Source: CAZVLQ01 sp964628185 | Lineage (GTDB): Bacteria; Pseudomonadota; Zetaproteobacteria; Mariprofundales; Mariprofundaceae | Length of the DNA: 61,377 nt | Reading direction: 5' to 3' | Assembly (NCBI GenBank): GCA_964628185.1 | Contig: CAZVLQ010000011.1 | Span: 1-61,377 of the forward strand | Shown here: positions 15,012-23,906 of the stretch, piece by piece | Layout: each line of letters starts with the position of its first letter | Numbering within the stretch: position 1 is the stretch's first letter | Made by a program: the position numbers and the translations under genes | Notes under the pieces: model-generated | Told to the model about the DNA's origin: nothing | Database searches by the model: none | What the model saw: the letters and a program-made list of their open reading frames with translations, nothing else

Positions 15012-17222
15012 ATGATGTCTAGCCTTGCCCTGCGGGTATTACCCGTTTTTCTTGCCTGCTGGTTGCTGGGTATGCCCCAGGCCCATGCCATTGCATTGGG
15101 TAAAATCGAGGTTGCAAGCCACCTGAACGAGGCTTTTTTTGCCGACATTCCACTTCAGTTAAAGAGCGGCGAACACATTGCCGGGCTTTCCGTGGGCCTG
15201 GCATCCCCCGCTGATTACAGGATTCTCGAGGTGTATCGTGATCCTGCCGTGGATGAATTGCGGGCAGATGTAAAACATGATAAGCGCGGGAATCATGTGG
15301 AGCTTTCATCCGTCTCCGTGGTTACGTCCCCGTTCTTTAATCTTGTCCTGAAGGTGCATCAGGGGCATGCCACCTACTTCAAGAAATATCCCGTTTTCCT
15401 TGAATTGCCACGGGTCCGGCCTGCTCAGGTAAAGCACCCGCTTGTTTCGCCGGCAAAGCCGCCGTCTGAAGCCGGAAAGATCCCCGTTTCAGGAACCCCC
15501 GCGGCCGTACCGGAAAAGGGGCCGGAAGCTGTGTTCATGCCGTTCGACGGCTGGGCGAGGATCGGGCGCTACGGACCCATGGTGTATGGTGATACCATCG
15601 GTACTGTGGCCGGCCGGCTGCGGATTGATTCGCGCTTCACCTTGCCGCAGGTGATGGTTGCCCTGTTTGAAAAGAACAGGAAAAAATTTGAGCGGGAAAA
15701 CATTAATCTGATCAAGGCGGGGGTTTATCTGGATGTTCCGAGCGCACATGAGGTGGGGGCAATCAGCCCCGCGCAGGCCATGGCCGCACTCAGGCAACAC
15801 ATGCGCCGGTGGAAGCAGATGCGGGAGCAGCCGCATTATGCTGCTGTAGCCAGGGCTCAGAAGAACCGTTACAAGGCGCGTGTCCGGGTAGGGGAGGTGG
15901 CTATGGGCGCCCCTGCTACTGAAAAGCAACCGGGTGAGAAAAGTGAGGCTGCGGCCGGCAAGCCATCCCCGGCGCCGCAAAGCCCGACCTCGTCCGGCGG
16001 TAAAACAGCCAAAACCGGTTCTACGACCGGTGCGCAAGCCATGCTGGAGAACCTGCGGAAGGAGAACAGCAGTCTGCGCGAGAGACTTAAGACGGATGAG
16101 GAGAAACTTGCCGCAATTTCCGCCAGGCTGAAAAAAGCCAATCCGGCCGCGACAGCTGCACGCATAAGAAAGCTTGAATTTCGCACGGTACATATTCAGG
16201 CCGAACTGAAACAGGCCCGACAGCAGGTGCGGGATGCCAGCGGCATGCACTGGATTACATATGCCTTTGCCGGCCTTGTTGTTTTGCTTCTGGGAACGAT
16301 AGGTTATCTTCTGAGGCGTGAGCGCCCGCACCCGGCCGGGTCGGCTGCCGCGGTCGGTGATGCAGCCGTGAACATCCCCCGGAATAATTTGCCTGTGTTC
16401 GAAGATACCGAACGCACAGCCGGAGTGGCGGATGCCAGGGCCGGGAAAGATGCGGGAAAGCCGGCCGTACAGGAAGGTTTTAAAACGCCTGAACGGGCTG
16501 CTTCCGAGTCACCGTCAACACAGGGCGAAGCCGTTGAGCCGGTCGCGGAGCATCTGACCGAGGCCGATGTTTACATACGTTATGGCATGGTGGATGAGGC
16601 AATCCATCAGATTCGCCTGGCAATCGAAGAGCAGCCGGCACGTGCGGAGGCCCATTGCAGGCTGGTGCAACTGCTCAGGGAGAAGGGGGATAAGCCGGCA
16701 CTGGATGACGCAATCAGGGCCGGACGCCAGTCACTGACCGGGGAAGACTTGCAGTCGCTTGAAGCCGCCATTGCCTCTCCCGATACTGAAACATCAAAGC
16801 AGGCGGAAGCAGGTATGCTGCAGGAGATCGACCTGGATTTTCCTGAAATAGTGATTGGTGAGGGGGAAGGTGAAGCGGGTTCGGATGACGTGGCTGAAGC
16901 TCCCGCAACTGCCGATAAAAGCGTGCGGGATGCCGGAGATGAAAAAACAATTGATCGAGAGTTTACCGTTTCTCCCGGTTCACTCAATGTGGACAAGGGT
17001 AAAAGCCTGATTGCCGAGGGGAAGCTGGACGAGGCCGAGTCCGCCTTCCATGCCGCGGCAGAAGAAGGGCAACGATGCGAAGCCGCTATCGGGCTGGCGG
17101 AAGTCGCCCTGCAGCGTGGTGATACAGATCCGGCCGCCAAATTGCTGGCTGATGCGGAAAAGATTGTGGATGACGGCAATCGCGACTGGCTTGAAGCCGT
17201 AAAGGTCAGGCTGGATCAGTAA
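15012..17222 (+). CDS. fimV: FimV-like peptidoglycan-associated protein
   Basis: The frame opens at TTG 14958 overlapping asd, but GGAGG (14999-15003) points to ATG 15012. A signal peptide (LALRVLPVFLACWLLGMPQAHA) is followed by the FimV N-terminal domain (IALGKIEVASHLNEAFFADI), a LysM-like segment (MVYGDTIGTVAGRLRID...LPQVMVALFEKN), a coiled coil (~residues 350-415), one membrane segment (YAFAGLVVLLLGTIGYLL), an acidic cytoplasmic region and C-terminal TPR-like helices with the FimV-C motif EADVYIRYGMVDEAIHQI. In Pseudomonas FimV supports type IV pilus function and polar localisation; the same role is inferred here. Confidence 0.9.
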   Translation: MMSSLALRVLPVFLACWLLGMPQAHAIALGKIEVASHLNEAFFADIPLQLKSGEHIAGLSVGLASPADYRILEVYRDPAVDELRADVKHDKRGNHVELSSVSVVTSPFFNLVLKVHQGHATYFKKYPVFLELPRVRPAQVKHPLVSPAKPPSEAGKIPVSGTPAAVPEKGPEAVFMPFDGWARIGRYGPMVYGDTIGTVAGRLRIDSRFTLPQVMVALFEKNRKKFERENINLIKAGVYLDVPSAHEVGAISPAQAMAALRQHMRRWKQMREQPHYAAVARAQKNRYKARVRVGEVAMGAPATEKQPGEKSEAAAGKPSPAPQSPTSSGGKTAKTGSTTGAQAMLENLRKENSSLRERLKTDEEKLAAISARLKKANPAATAARIRKLEFRTVHIQAELKQARQQVRDASGMHWITYAFAGLVVLLLGTIGYLLRRERPHPAGSAAAVGDAAVNIPRNNLPVFEDTERTAGVADARAGKDAGKPAVQEGFKTPERAASESPSTQGEAVEPVAEHLTEADVYIRYGMVDEAIHQIRLAIEEQPARAEAHCRLVQLLREKGDKPALDDAIRAGRQSLTGEDLQSLEAAIASPDTETSKQAEAGMLQEIDLDFPEIVIGEGEGEAGSDDVAEAPATADKSVRDAGDEKTIDREFTVSPGSLNVDKGKSLIAEGKLDEAESAFHAAAEEGQRCEAAIGLAEVALQRGDTDPAAKLLADAEKIVDDGNRDWLEAVKVRLDQ

Positions 17223-17231
17223 GACAAATAC

Positions 17232-17939
17232 GTGCAGGTAAAAAAACCGGTTTTAGCGAACATATCAGGGATTAAACCGGCGGGAAGGTTGTCTTTTGCC
17301 CTGGGCTGTTTTGCTTCGGCGCTCATTACACATAATATGGTTTTCGCGGCAGCCGAACTTCTGGTGTGTGTGCTCCTTCTACGTATTGGAAACGGATCAT
17401 GGGCATCCGTACTGCGCGCCGGCCGCCTGCTGCTCTGGTTTATTCTGCCCATTTTTCTGCTGCATCTGTTATTTACGCCCGGCGCCCTGATATGGCCGGG
17501 AAGCAGCGCGCCGTTCACATGGGAAGGCTGGCACAGGGGGGCATGGCTGAGCCTGCATCTGCTTCTTCTGTTTTATGCCGCCATGCTTCTGTCGCGCGCA
17601 CTCAGTCTTGAGGAATGGCAAGCGTGGCTGTGCCGTATTCCGTGGCTGGGACGCCGCCTTTACCCGTATCTGCTGCTGTTTGGCCCCATGCGTGATGAAG
17701 CCGTACGTCTGGTCCGCAATTGCTGGCGCTTCCGGAAATACGGCCTCAGCTTCAGGGTGCTGTCCGACATGCTGGGTGCTCTGCTTGAGGACATTCTGGG
17801 CATGGGCCGAAGCCAGGCGGAAACGGTCTGGAAGAACTGGAACGGTATGTTGCCCGCCACTGATTCCGGGCTCGACAGGGTTGCACTGATGCTGCTGGTC
17901 TGCGGCAGCATCCTGCCCTGGCTTGCCTGGCGCATATGA
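17232..17939 (+). CDS. Multi-pass membrane protein, possibly CbiQ/EcfT-like
   Basis: The 235-residue protein starts at GTG 17232, 9 bp after fimV. It has about five hydrophobic segments (SFALGCFASALITHNMVF, AAELLVCVLLL, LLLWFILPIFLLHLLF, SLHLLLLFYAAMLLSRAL and a last one near LMLLVCGSILPWLAW). The central WLGRRLYPYLLLFGPMRDEAVRLVRNCWRFRKYG resembles the arginine-rich coupling helices of CbiQ/EcfT energy-coupling transporter subunits, but no ATPase or S-component gene is nearby, so this is tentative. Its stop overlaps the truA start by ATGA. Confidence 0.55.
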   Translation: MQVKKPVLANISGIKPAGRLSFALGCFASALITHNMVFAAAELLVCVLLLRIGNGSWASVLRAGRLLLWFILPIFLLHLLFTPGALIWPGSSAPFTWEGWHRGAWLSLHLLLLFYAAMLLSRALSLEEWQAWLCRIPWLGRRLYPYLLLFGPMRDEAVRLVRNCWRFRKYGLSFRVLSDMLGALLEDILGMGRSQAETVWKNWNGMLPATDSGLDRVALMLLVCGSILPWLAWRI

Positions 17940-18715
17940 ATCAGCGCATCGCCATGGTGCTTGAGTACGATGGCACGGGCCTGTGCGGCTGGCAGCGCCA
18001 GCGCAACGGGCCCACCGTGCAGGCGCACCTCGAACAGGCGCTTGGCCGCGTGGAAAGCATACCGGTGACGTGCCATGCGGCGGGGCGTACGGACGCCGGC
18101 GTTCATGCCGAAGCCATGCTGGTGCATGCCGATATCAGCGCGGAACGGTTTGCACGCTCGCCGATGGCCTATGTGCATGGCGTCAATCAGATACTTCCGG
18201 CCCGGATTCGCGTGCTGGCGGTTAGAGCAGTCGGTGATACGTTTCATGCGCGCTTCTCCTGCCGGGAGCGGGCATATCGCTATCAGATATGGAACCGGAC
18301 AACAGCGTCCGCGATTGAGCGCTGGCGGCACTGGTGGATGCCCAGAAAGCTGGATATTGCGGCCATGCAACAGGCCGCCGCAAGCCTGCTGGGGGAGCAT
18401 GATTTCAGCAGTTTTCGCGCCAGCGGCTGTCAGGCGGCATCACCCGTGCGCGATCTGCACGAAATTCACATCAGGCGGCAGGGCGCGGTTATCCTCATGG
18501 ATTTTCGAGCCGATGCCTTTTTATATCACATGGTGCGCAATATTGCGGGAAGTCTGGTTCGGGTAGGTATCGGTAAGTGGAAGCCGGGGCAAATCAAGGC
18601 CGTACTTGCCGCCAGGGATCGAAAACAGGCCGCGGATACGGCGCCGGCGCACGGACTGTATTTTACCAATGCCGTTTACGACAGCTTCGATTCACGCGGG
18701 CTAGTGCTTGATTAA
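17936..18715 (+). CDS. truA: tRNA pseudouridine synthase A
   Basis: TruA makes pseudouridine at positions 38-40 of the anticodon arm. The 259-residue protein has LEYDGTGLCGWQRQ, the catalytic aspartate in AAGRTDAGVHA, and the C-terminal DFRADAFLYHMVRNIAGSLV. It overlaps the upstream membrane-protein gene by 4 nt. Its last 15 bp overlap the convergent cytochrome gene, so the two 3' ends share sequence. trpF, the usual neighbour, is absent. Confidence 0.97.
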   Translation: MNQRIAMVLEYDGTGLCGWQRQRNGPTVQAHLEQALGRVESIPVTCHAAGRTDAGVHAEAMLVHADISAERFARSPMAYVHGVNQILPARIRVLAVRAVGDTFHARFSCRERAYRYQIWNRTTASAIERWRHWWMPRKLDIAAMQQAAASLLGEHDFSSFRASGCQAASPVRDLHEIHIRRQGAVILMDFRADAFLYHMVRNIAGSLVRVGIGKWKPGQIKAVLAARDRKQAADTAPAHGLYFTNAVYDSFDSRGLVLD

Positions 18716-19555
18716 TTCCAGCCAGTCTGGCTTATCCGTGAAGGTCTTCCTGATATCATAGGCAATGCGATGGGTGCCGTGGCAGCGGGCGCAGGCCAGC
18801 ACTGCCAATGTACCCAAATCCCGGCCCTGATCCTTGAGAGTGCCGGTGTTCAGGCTATGGCAAAGACTGACTATGGCTTTGCTGATACCGCCGGTCGGGT
18901 ACGCTTTCGTATCCTTTTTATGGCAATTTACACAGGTTTTACCAAGCGCATACATGCCTTTTTTTACATCGGACAGGGATGAAATTGCCTTAGCCTTTCG
19001 GCCGTCTTCGGATGCGATTTTAATCTGGTTTATCTGTCTGGCGAGTTTTTTCATGTGCGCTTTAAAGGTGGTCGAAGGATTGATTTTAACCGGGGAAAAG
19101 TCCGGGGCACGGTACATACTGGCGCTCACGGCCCGGTAATTCGTGTGGCATGATTCGCAGCTTTTATTTATTTTATTGAGCGTTCGGGATATATCCTGAA
19201 AGTGGTTTTCTGCGGCACTGCTTCGCAAACCGGAAACCGCTTTCGTATTCAGCTTTTTCTTCCACTCCGGAACCATTTCGCCAATTTTCAGATAATGCTT
19301 GCTGAACCGGGTCACCCATTTTTCCAGATGTTCCGCATCATTGTGATCGGCATAATACCGGGCTGCCTGCATTTCGCGGCGCAACTTGAACATATTGTGA
19401 AGCCATACCTGCCTTTTATTTTCAGGTTTGTACCACCGCGCCAGTGATGCGGGCGGTTTTCTCACCAAGACCACCCGATCCTTGTGTAGATAGACAATAG
19501 CTGCGACAACCCCGATAAGCAGGCATTGAAGCAAAATGAAGGAGGACCATCGCAT
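18701..19555 (-). CDS. Membrane-anchored triheme cytochrome c
   Basis: The minus-strand frame is open to 19642, but ATG 19555 places a single hydrophobic anchor (SFILLQCLLIGVVAAIVYL) at the very N-terminus, giving 284 residues. Three c-type heme motifs are visible: CESCH (133-137), CVNCH (208-212) and CARCH (255-259). The long middle is helical and basic. The protein is probably exported with the N-terminal anchor uncleaved and carries electrons in the periplasm. I recognise no named family. It lies alone between truA and hemW; the upstream region contains ends of the repeat family. Confidence 0.75.
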   Translation of the reverse strand: MRWSSFILLQCLLIGVVAAIVYLHKDRVVLVRKPPASLARWYKPENKRQVWLHNMFKLRREMQAARYYADHNDAEHLEKWVTRFSKHYLKIGEMVPEWKKKLNTKAVSGLRSSAAENHFQDISRTLNKINKSCESCHTNYRAVSASMYRAPDFSPVKINPSTTFKAHMKKLARQINQIKIASEDGRKAKAISSLSDVKKGMYALGKTCVNCHKKDTKAYPTGGISKAIVSLCHSLNTGTLKDQGRDLGTLAVLACARCHGTHRIAYDIRKTFTDKPDWLELIKH

Positions 19556-19564
19556 CAGGGCTGG

Positions 19565-19832
19565 CCCGTATATTGGATCAATTGAATTTCCCCACCCCTT
19601 GTTGCACGCATTTCTTTTACCGTGTTTGTATTCCTTTGCCAATTACTTCATGTGTTGACAAATTTTATCCCGGGCAGCAGGACAAGTCCCGTAAGGAAAC
19701 CCACAATAATAAAAATCGGAGGGACAGTATACCTTTTCCTGTTTGTAAACAGATGAGGCGATATCCCTGCCTGCGCGCCACACGCAGGCACGTTATTCGT
19801 CAGATATCCGCCTTTGTGCATCTATGCGGGTT
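19565..19832 (-). repeat. Diverged TARCCCG element or pair of ends around the hemW 3' end
   Basis: On the minus strand, 19832-19798 reads AACCCGCATAGATGCACAAAGGCGGATATCTGACG-like sequence (described piecewise: AACCCGCATA, AAGGCGGATATCTGA), which aligns with the left end of the 250-bp element. About 230 bp on, 19576-19565 reads CCAATATACGGG, matching the right end. The interior does not resemble the intact copies. It is either a heavily diverged element, a variant with a different interior, or two solo ends. The left end encodes the last ten hemW residues and its stop. Confidence 0.5.
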
Positions 19833-21011
19833 GGTTGCTTCCGCCTGAAGCGCTGACTGCAACACCGATGCCGCGATGCTGTCCGCCAGGCTTAGCCCTT
19901 TTGTCGTCAGTTTGAAACGGGTGTTCGTTCGTTCGAGGTGTCCGGTTTTTTCCCATGGGTTCAGCGGGGAAGCGAACAATTCATGAATATCGAAACCGAA
20001 GCGACTGTAAAAGCGGGGACGGGAAACACCGTCCGTGCGGCGCAGGCCGAGCCAGACGAATTCCGCCGCGGCATGTACTGCGGATAGTTTCTCCCGGCTG
20101 TGAATCGCGCATCCTGTTTCAAGGGCGGATTTGATATAAGACCCGGGTGAGCGGATGTTGCCGTAACGAATGACGCCGCCATTTGGCGTATCCCATTTTC
20201 CGGCAGCGCCCGCGCCGATCCCGATATAATCATGGTATTGCCAGTAGCCGTCATTATGTCGGCAATGTCCGCCGGGGTGTGAGAAATTGGAAATTTCGTA
20301 TGCCCGGTATCCTGCCGCCTCAAGCCGGGTACGTGTTTGCATGAGAAATTCCAGGGCATCGCCCTCGTCGGGGAGCGCCAGCGGCTTTTTTTTGTGGCGC
20401 AGGGCCAGTTGCGTGTGGGGTTCAATCGTAAGCTGATAACAGGACAGGTGCTCGGGCGCCAGCCGTATGGCCGTATCCAGATCGTCAAGCCAATGGTCAA
20501 CAGACTGATTCGGCAAACCATACATCATATCCAGGTTCAACCGTGTGAATCCCGCCCTGCGGGCTGATTCACAGGCCCGGATGGCATCCTTGTCATCATG
20601 AATACGTTCCAGCCAGACAAGCTCCGCCTTGCTGAAGCTTTGTACGCCCAGTGAAAGACGGTTGATTCCGCATGCCCGGTAGGCCTCGAAGTACGCGATA
20701 TCTACGCTGCCCGGGTTGGCTTCCAGTGTGATTTCAGCGTCTTTTTTCAGTCCGAAGCGAAGGTCCACAGCCTCCAGAACTGCATGGATCAGCGCCGGTG
20801 GGGCCAGCGAGGGAGTGCCGCCGCCAAAGAACACCGTACCGATGGCGCACCCGGCGAAGGATGGATGTTCCGCCCAGTGGGCGAGTTCACACAGCAGCGC
20901 CCGCTGGTAGTGACGCCATGGCGGCGGGTCCTGTTCATGTGAATTAAAATCACAATACGGGCACTTGTGCAGGCAGTAGGGAATGTGCACATACAGATGC
21001 AGGGCGCTCAC
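19800..21011 (-). CDS. hemW: Heme chaperone HemW (radical SAM)
   Basis: HemW is a radical-SAM-fold protein that binds and delivers heme, formerly annotated as an oxygen-independent coproporphyrinogen oxidase. The start is GTG 21011, overlapping the rng stop (GTGA). Residues ~6-25 hold HIPYCLHKCPYCDFNSH with the CxxxCxxC cluster site followed by F rather than a fourth cysteine, as in HemW rather than HemN. GGGTPSL, LGVQSF and NLDMMYGLP follow. The protein is 403 residues; its last residues, NPHRCTKADI, and the TGA stop come from a repeat end, so the C-terminus seems to have been altered by an insertion. Confidence 0.92.
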   Translation of the reverse strand: MSALHLYVHIPYCLHKCPYCDFNSHEQDPPPWRHYQRALLCELAHWAEHPSFAGCAIGTVFFGGGTPSLAPPALIHAVLEAVDLRFGLKKDAEITLEANPGSVDIAYFEAYRACGINRLSLGVQSFSKAELVWLERIHDDKDAIRACESARRAGFTRLNLDMMYGLPNQSVDHWLDDLDTAIRLAPEHLSCYQLTIEPHTQLALRHKKKPLALPDEGDALEFLMQTRTRLEAAGYRAYEISNFSHPGGHCRHNDGYWQYHDYIGIGAGAAGKWDTPNGGVIRYGNIRSPGSYIKSALETGCAIHSREKLSAVHAAAEFVWLGLRRTDGVSRPRFYSRFGFDIHELFASPLNPWEKTGHLERTNTRFKLTTKGLSLADSIAASVLQSALQAEATNPHRCTKADI

Positions 21012-22537
21012 AGGAGAATGATTTCGTAGTGCTCCGGCTCCAGCTTTTCCTCGCTTTTCAGCATGATTTCCTTTTTCAGGAAGCATTCAAGGCTGCTGAT
21101 ACTGTCGCTTTCCTCGCCAAGGAGAAGGTCAATGATGCCGGGATGGGCGACGACCATCAGCTTGTCGCAGGGATAGGCCCGCGCTTCGGCAACCACTTCA
21201 CGGAACAATTGATGGCAGATGGTGATCTGGCTGCGGATGTGCCCTGTTCCGCCGCAATGAGGGCATTCCTGCAGCAGGATTCTTCCCAGGGACTCCCGGG
21301 TGCGTTTGCGTGTCATTTCCACCAGTCCGAGTTCGGACAGATGTACGATATGAGTTTTGGCATGATCGCGTGCAAGCGATTCTTCCAGTACCTCCAGCAG
21401 CCGGCGCTTGTTCTCTTCTTCCTGCATGTCGATAAAATCCACGACAATAATGCCGCCCAGATTGCGCAGGCGCAGCTGATGCACGATCTCGTGTATCGCC
21501 TCAAGATTGGTTTTGAAGCTGGTCTCTTCCATGGTACGCGAGCTTGTGAATGAGCCTGAATTAACATCAACGGCGATCAGTGCTTCAGTCTGATCAATAA
21601 CAATATGGCCGCCCGATTTAAGTTCGACGCAACGCTTCAGGGCACGGTTGATTTCTCCTTCCACCCCGTAAACGTCAAAAATAGGGCGCTCGCCCGGGTA
21701 GTAGTACAAACGCTTGGCGACATCCGGCATGAAACGTTTGGCGAAGGACTGCATGCGTTCGTAGGCGTCGCGTGAATCCACATGGATCTTTTCCACGTCA
21801 TCATCCACGTAGTCGCGCATCACCTGCAGATAAAGGTTGAGCTCCTTGTGAACCAGCGACCCGGGTGCGGCATGGTGAAGGCGGTCTTCGATGTCGCTCC
21901 ACAGCCGCATCAGAAAATCCAGATCCTGCTGCATTTCAGACAGCCGGTGTCCTTCCGCAACCGTACGGATGATCAGGCCGCCCTTTTCCGGTTTCAGTTC
22001 CTTGCCGATTTCGAGCAGGCGTTCGCGCTCCTCCGAATCCTCAATACGATGGGCGATTCCAACATGTCCATAGTCCGGCAGGTAAACAAGATAGCGGCCC
22101 GCCAGGCTGACCAGGGTGGTCAGGCGGGGTCCTTTGGAAGCAATCGGGTCTTTTGACACCTGGACGGTCAACTGCTGATCCTCAGAAAGCAGGCTGGAGA
22201 TATCGGGGGTGTCATGCTGTGTGGAAGAGGCGGGTTCGGTATGTTCTTCCTGCACCATGTCTTCCTGTCCAATTTCCGGGTCCGAATTATCATTATCCAC
22301 TTCAACATCCGGCACGGCGATATCTCCGGCATACAGAAAACCCGCGCGGGGAAGGCCGATATCCACAAATGCGGCCTGTATACCGGGCAAGACCCGTTGC
22401 ACCCTGCCACTGTAGATATTTCCCTTGAGACCGCGTTCACGTTCACGCTCAATATAAATTTCTTCAGCCTGACCGTTTTCCACCCTGGCAATGCGGGTTT
22501 CGAACGGTGTGACATTGACCAGCAGTTCAGCACTCAT
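21008..22537 (-). CDS. rng: Ribonuclease G
   Basis: RNase G/CafA is an endonuclease that trims the 5' end of 16S rRNA. The 509-residue protein has the S1 domain (GNIYSGRVQRVLPGIQAAFVDIGL), the RNase E/G catalytic core with DVNSGSFTSSR and VVDFIDMQ, and the zinc-link-like ECPHCGGTGHI. Between the S1 strands (~residues 75-115) is an acidic insert (EQEDMVQEEHTEPASSTQHD-like), longer than in E. coli RNase G. It is translationally coupled to hemW. The RNase E membrane and scaffold regions are absent. Confidence 0.93.
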   Translation of the reverse strand: MSAELLVNVTPFETRIARVENGQAEEIYIERERERGLKGNIYSGRVQRVLPGIQAAFVDIGLPRAGFLYAGDIAVPDVEVDNDNSDPEIGQEDMVQEEHTEPASSTQHDTPDISSLLSEDQQLTVQVSKDPIASKGPRLTTLVSLAGRYLVYLPDYGHVGIAHRIEDSEERERLLEIGKELKPEKGGLIIRTVAEGHRLSEMQQDLDFLMRLWSDIEDRLHHAAPGSLVHKELNLYLQVMRDYVDDDVEKIHVDSRDAYERMQSFAKRFMPDVAKRLYYYPGERPIFDVYGVEGEINRALKRCVELKSGGHIVIDQTEALIAVDVNSGSFTSSRTMEETSFKTNLEAIHEIVHQLRLRNLGGIIVVDFIDMQEEENKRRLLEVLEESLARDHAKTHIVHLSELGLVEMTRKRTRESLGRILLQECPHCGGTGHIRSQITICHQLFREVVAEARAYPCDKLMVVAHPGIIDLLLGEESDSISSLECFLKKEIMLKSEEKLEPEHYEIILL

Positions 22538-22628
22538 GGGCCGATGGTAGCCTGTTTGCCTGCTTCTGTTGAGTAGCGGACTTTCTTGACGCTGCCGCTG
22601 CCGCCTTTACGATGTACGCAAGGTGAAA

Positions 22629-23612
22629 ATGTCTACTTATGACCCGTTAAAGGAAGCAGTCAGTGTTTGTGCCGACGAGTTGCGGGCACTGGATGACTGC
22701 ATACGCAAGGAACTTGATTCGGATGTGGCGATGATTCCGGCGATCGGCAACTATATTGTTGACAGTGGTGGCAAACGTTTGCGTCCCCTGCTCTGCATTC
22801 TGGCCGCCAGAATGTTTGCCTATGACGGGACCAGGCATATTCCGCTGGCTGCGGTCGTGGAATTCCTGCATACGGCATCCCTGCTGCATGACGATGTCGT
22901 GGATTCCTCGGATGTGCGGCGCGGTACGCCGTCCGCCAATGGCGTATGGGGTAATCAGGCCAGCGTGCTGGTGGGTGATTTTCTGTTCTCGCGTGCCTTC
23001 GAGATGATGGTCAAAGATGGCCAGATGGATATCCTGAAACTACTGTCGAAGGTGTCAAATACGCTGGCGGAGGGTGAGGTGCTGCAACTGGTGCGCACCT
23101 TCCATCTGGGAATAACCGAACGTGAATACCTGGAGGTGATCGAACGCAAAACCGCCATCCTGTTTTCGGCCGCAGCCGAGATTGGCGCCCGGGTCAGTCA
23201 CCAGCCGGCCGGCGTGATCAGGCGTATGGCGGAATATGGCATGTGTCTTGGCGTGGCTTTCCAGCTGATGGATGATGCGCTCGATTATATTGCCGACGAA
23301 AAAGCCGTGGGAAAGCCGGTCGGGCACGATCTGGAGGAAGGAAAAATCACGCTGCCGCTCATTCACGCCATGAAAAGGGATGCGGTGCTGACCGGAATCG
23401 TGGAACGCATCGCGGAACGCGGAAGCTATTCCGGCGCCGAATGCAGTCAGATACGGCAGGCCGTACAGGCGTCGGGCGGCGTGGACCATTGCCTTGCCGC
23501 CGCGGAGACCTATGCGGAGCGTGCCGGGAATGCCTTGCCGGACAACGGTGACAAGCGCATTCACAGGATGCTGGCTGAACTGGCCAGCTTTTCAGCACAG
23601 CGCAGTCACTAA
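22629..23612 (+). CDS. ispB: Octaprenyl (polyprenyl) diphosphate synthase
   Basis: IspB makes the long isoprenoid tail for ubiquinone and related quinones from FPP and IPP. ATG 22629 follows AAGGTGA; a GTG at 22623 is possible. The 327-residue protein has GGKRLRPLL, the first aspartate-rich motif in LLHDDVVDSSDVRRG and the second in FQLMDDALDYIADEKAVGK. It is divergent from rng, with a 91-bp shared upstream region. The chain length cannot be fixed from sequence. Confidence 0.93.
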   Translation: MSTYDPLKEAVSVCADELRALDDCIRKELDSDVAMIPAIGNYIVDSGGKRLRPLLCILAARMFAYDGTRHIPLAAVVEFLHTASLLHDDVVDSSDVRRGTPSANGVWGNQASVLVGDFLFSRAFEMMVKDGQMDILKLLSKVSNTLAEGEVLQLVRTFHLGITEREYLEVIERKTAILFSAAAEIGARVSHQPAGVIRRMAEYGMCLGVAFQLMDDALDYIADEKAVGKPVGHDLEEGKITLPLIHAMKRDAVLTGIVERIAERGSYSGAECSQIRQAVQASGGVDHCLAAAETYAERAGNALPDNGDKRIHRMLAELASFSAQRSH

Positions 23613-23629
23613 TCCGGCCGCGCAACTGC

Positions 23630-23658
23630 TTGCGAGCGGGCACTTGCGCGCCTATGAT
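23630..23658 (+). promoter_or_regulatory. Probable promoter of tRNA-Pro
   Basis: TTGCGA (23630-23635) and TATGAT (23653-23658) are 17 bp apart, 30 bp upstream of the tRNA. A GC-rich discriminator (gcgcggcc) follows, as in stable-RNA promoters under stringent control. Confidence 0.55.
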
Positions 23659-23687
23659 GCGCGGCCTTACAGAACCAGTGGTATGTT

Positions 23688-23764
23688 CGGGGTGTAGCTC
23701 AGCCTGGTAGAGCACTGTCTTCGGGAGGCAGGGGCCGGAGGTTCAAATCCTCTCACCCCGACCA
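23688..23764 (+). tRNA. tRNA-Pro (CGG)
   Basis: A full cloverleaf can be drawn: acceptor CGGGGTG pairing with CACCCCG, D arm GCTC...GAGC, anticodon stem CTGTC with loop TTCGGGA, T arm GAGG-TTCAAAT-CCTC, and an encoded ACCA end. The loop gives anticodon CGG, proline CCG codons. The length is 77 nt. The C1-G72 first pair is typical of bacterial tRNA-Pro. Confidence 0.96.
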
Positions 23765-23906
23765 TGGTTTTCTCAAGCCGGCGTACATGTTTAGGCAAGA
23801 CTGTAAGGACCGGGGCGGAAATGACGCATTGTACGTTTGCCTTGGATGCGGGCTTGTATCAGGATGCGCGCCCTGCGTAATTTACGCCGCCCGGAGTAAG
23901 GTCGCC

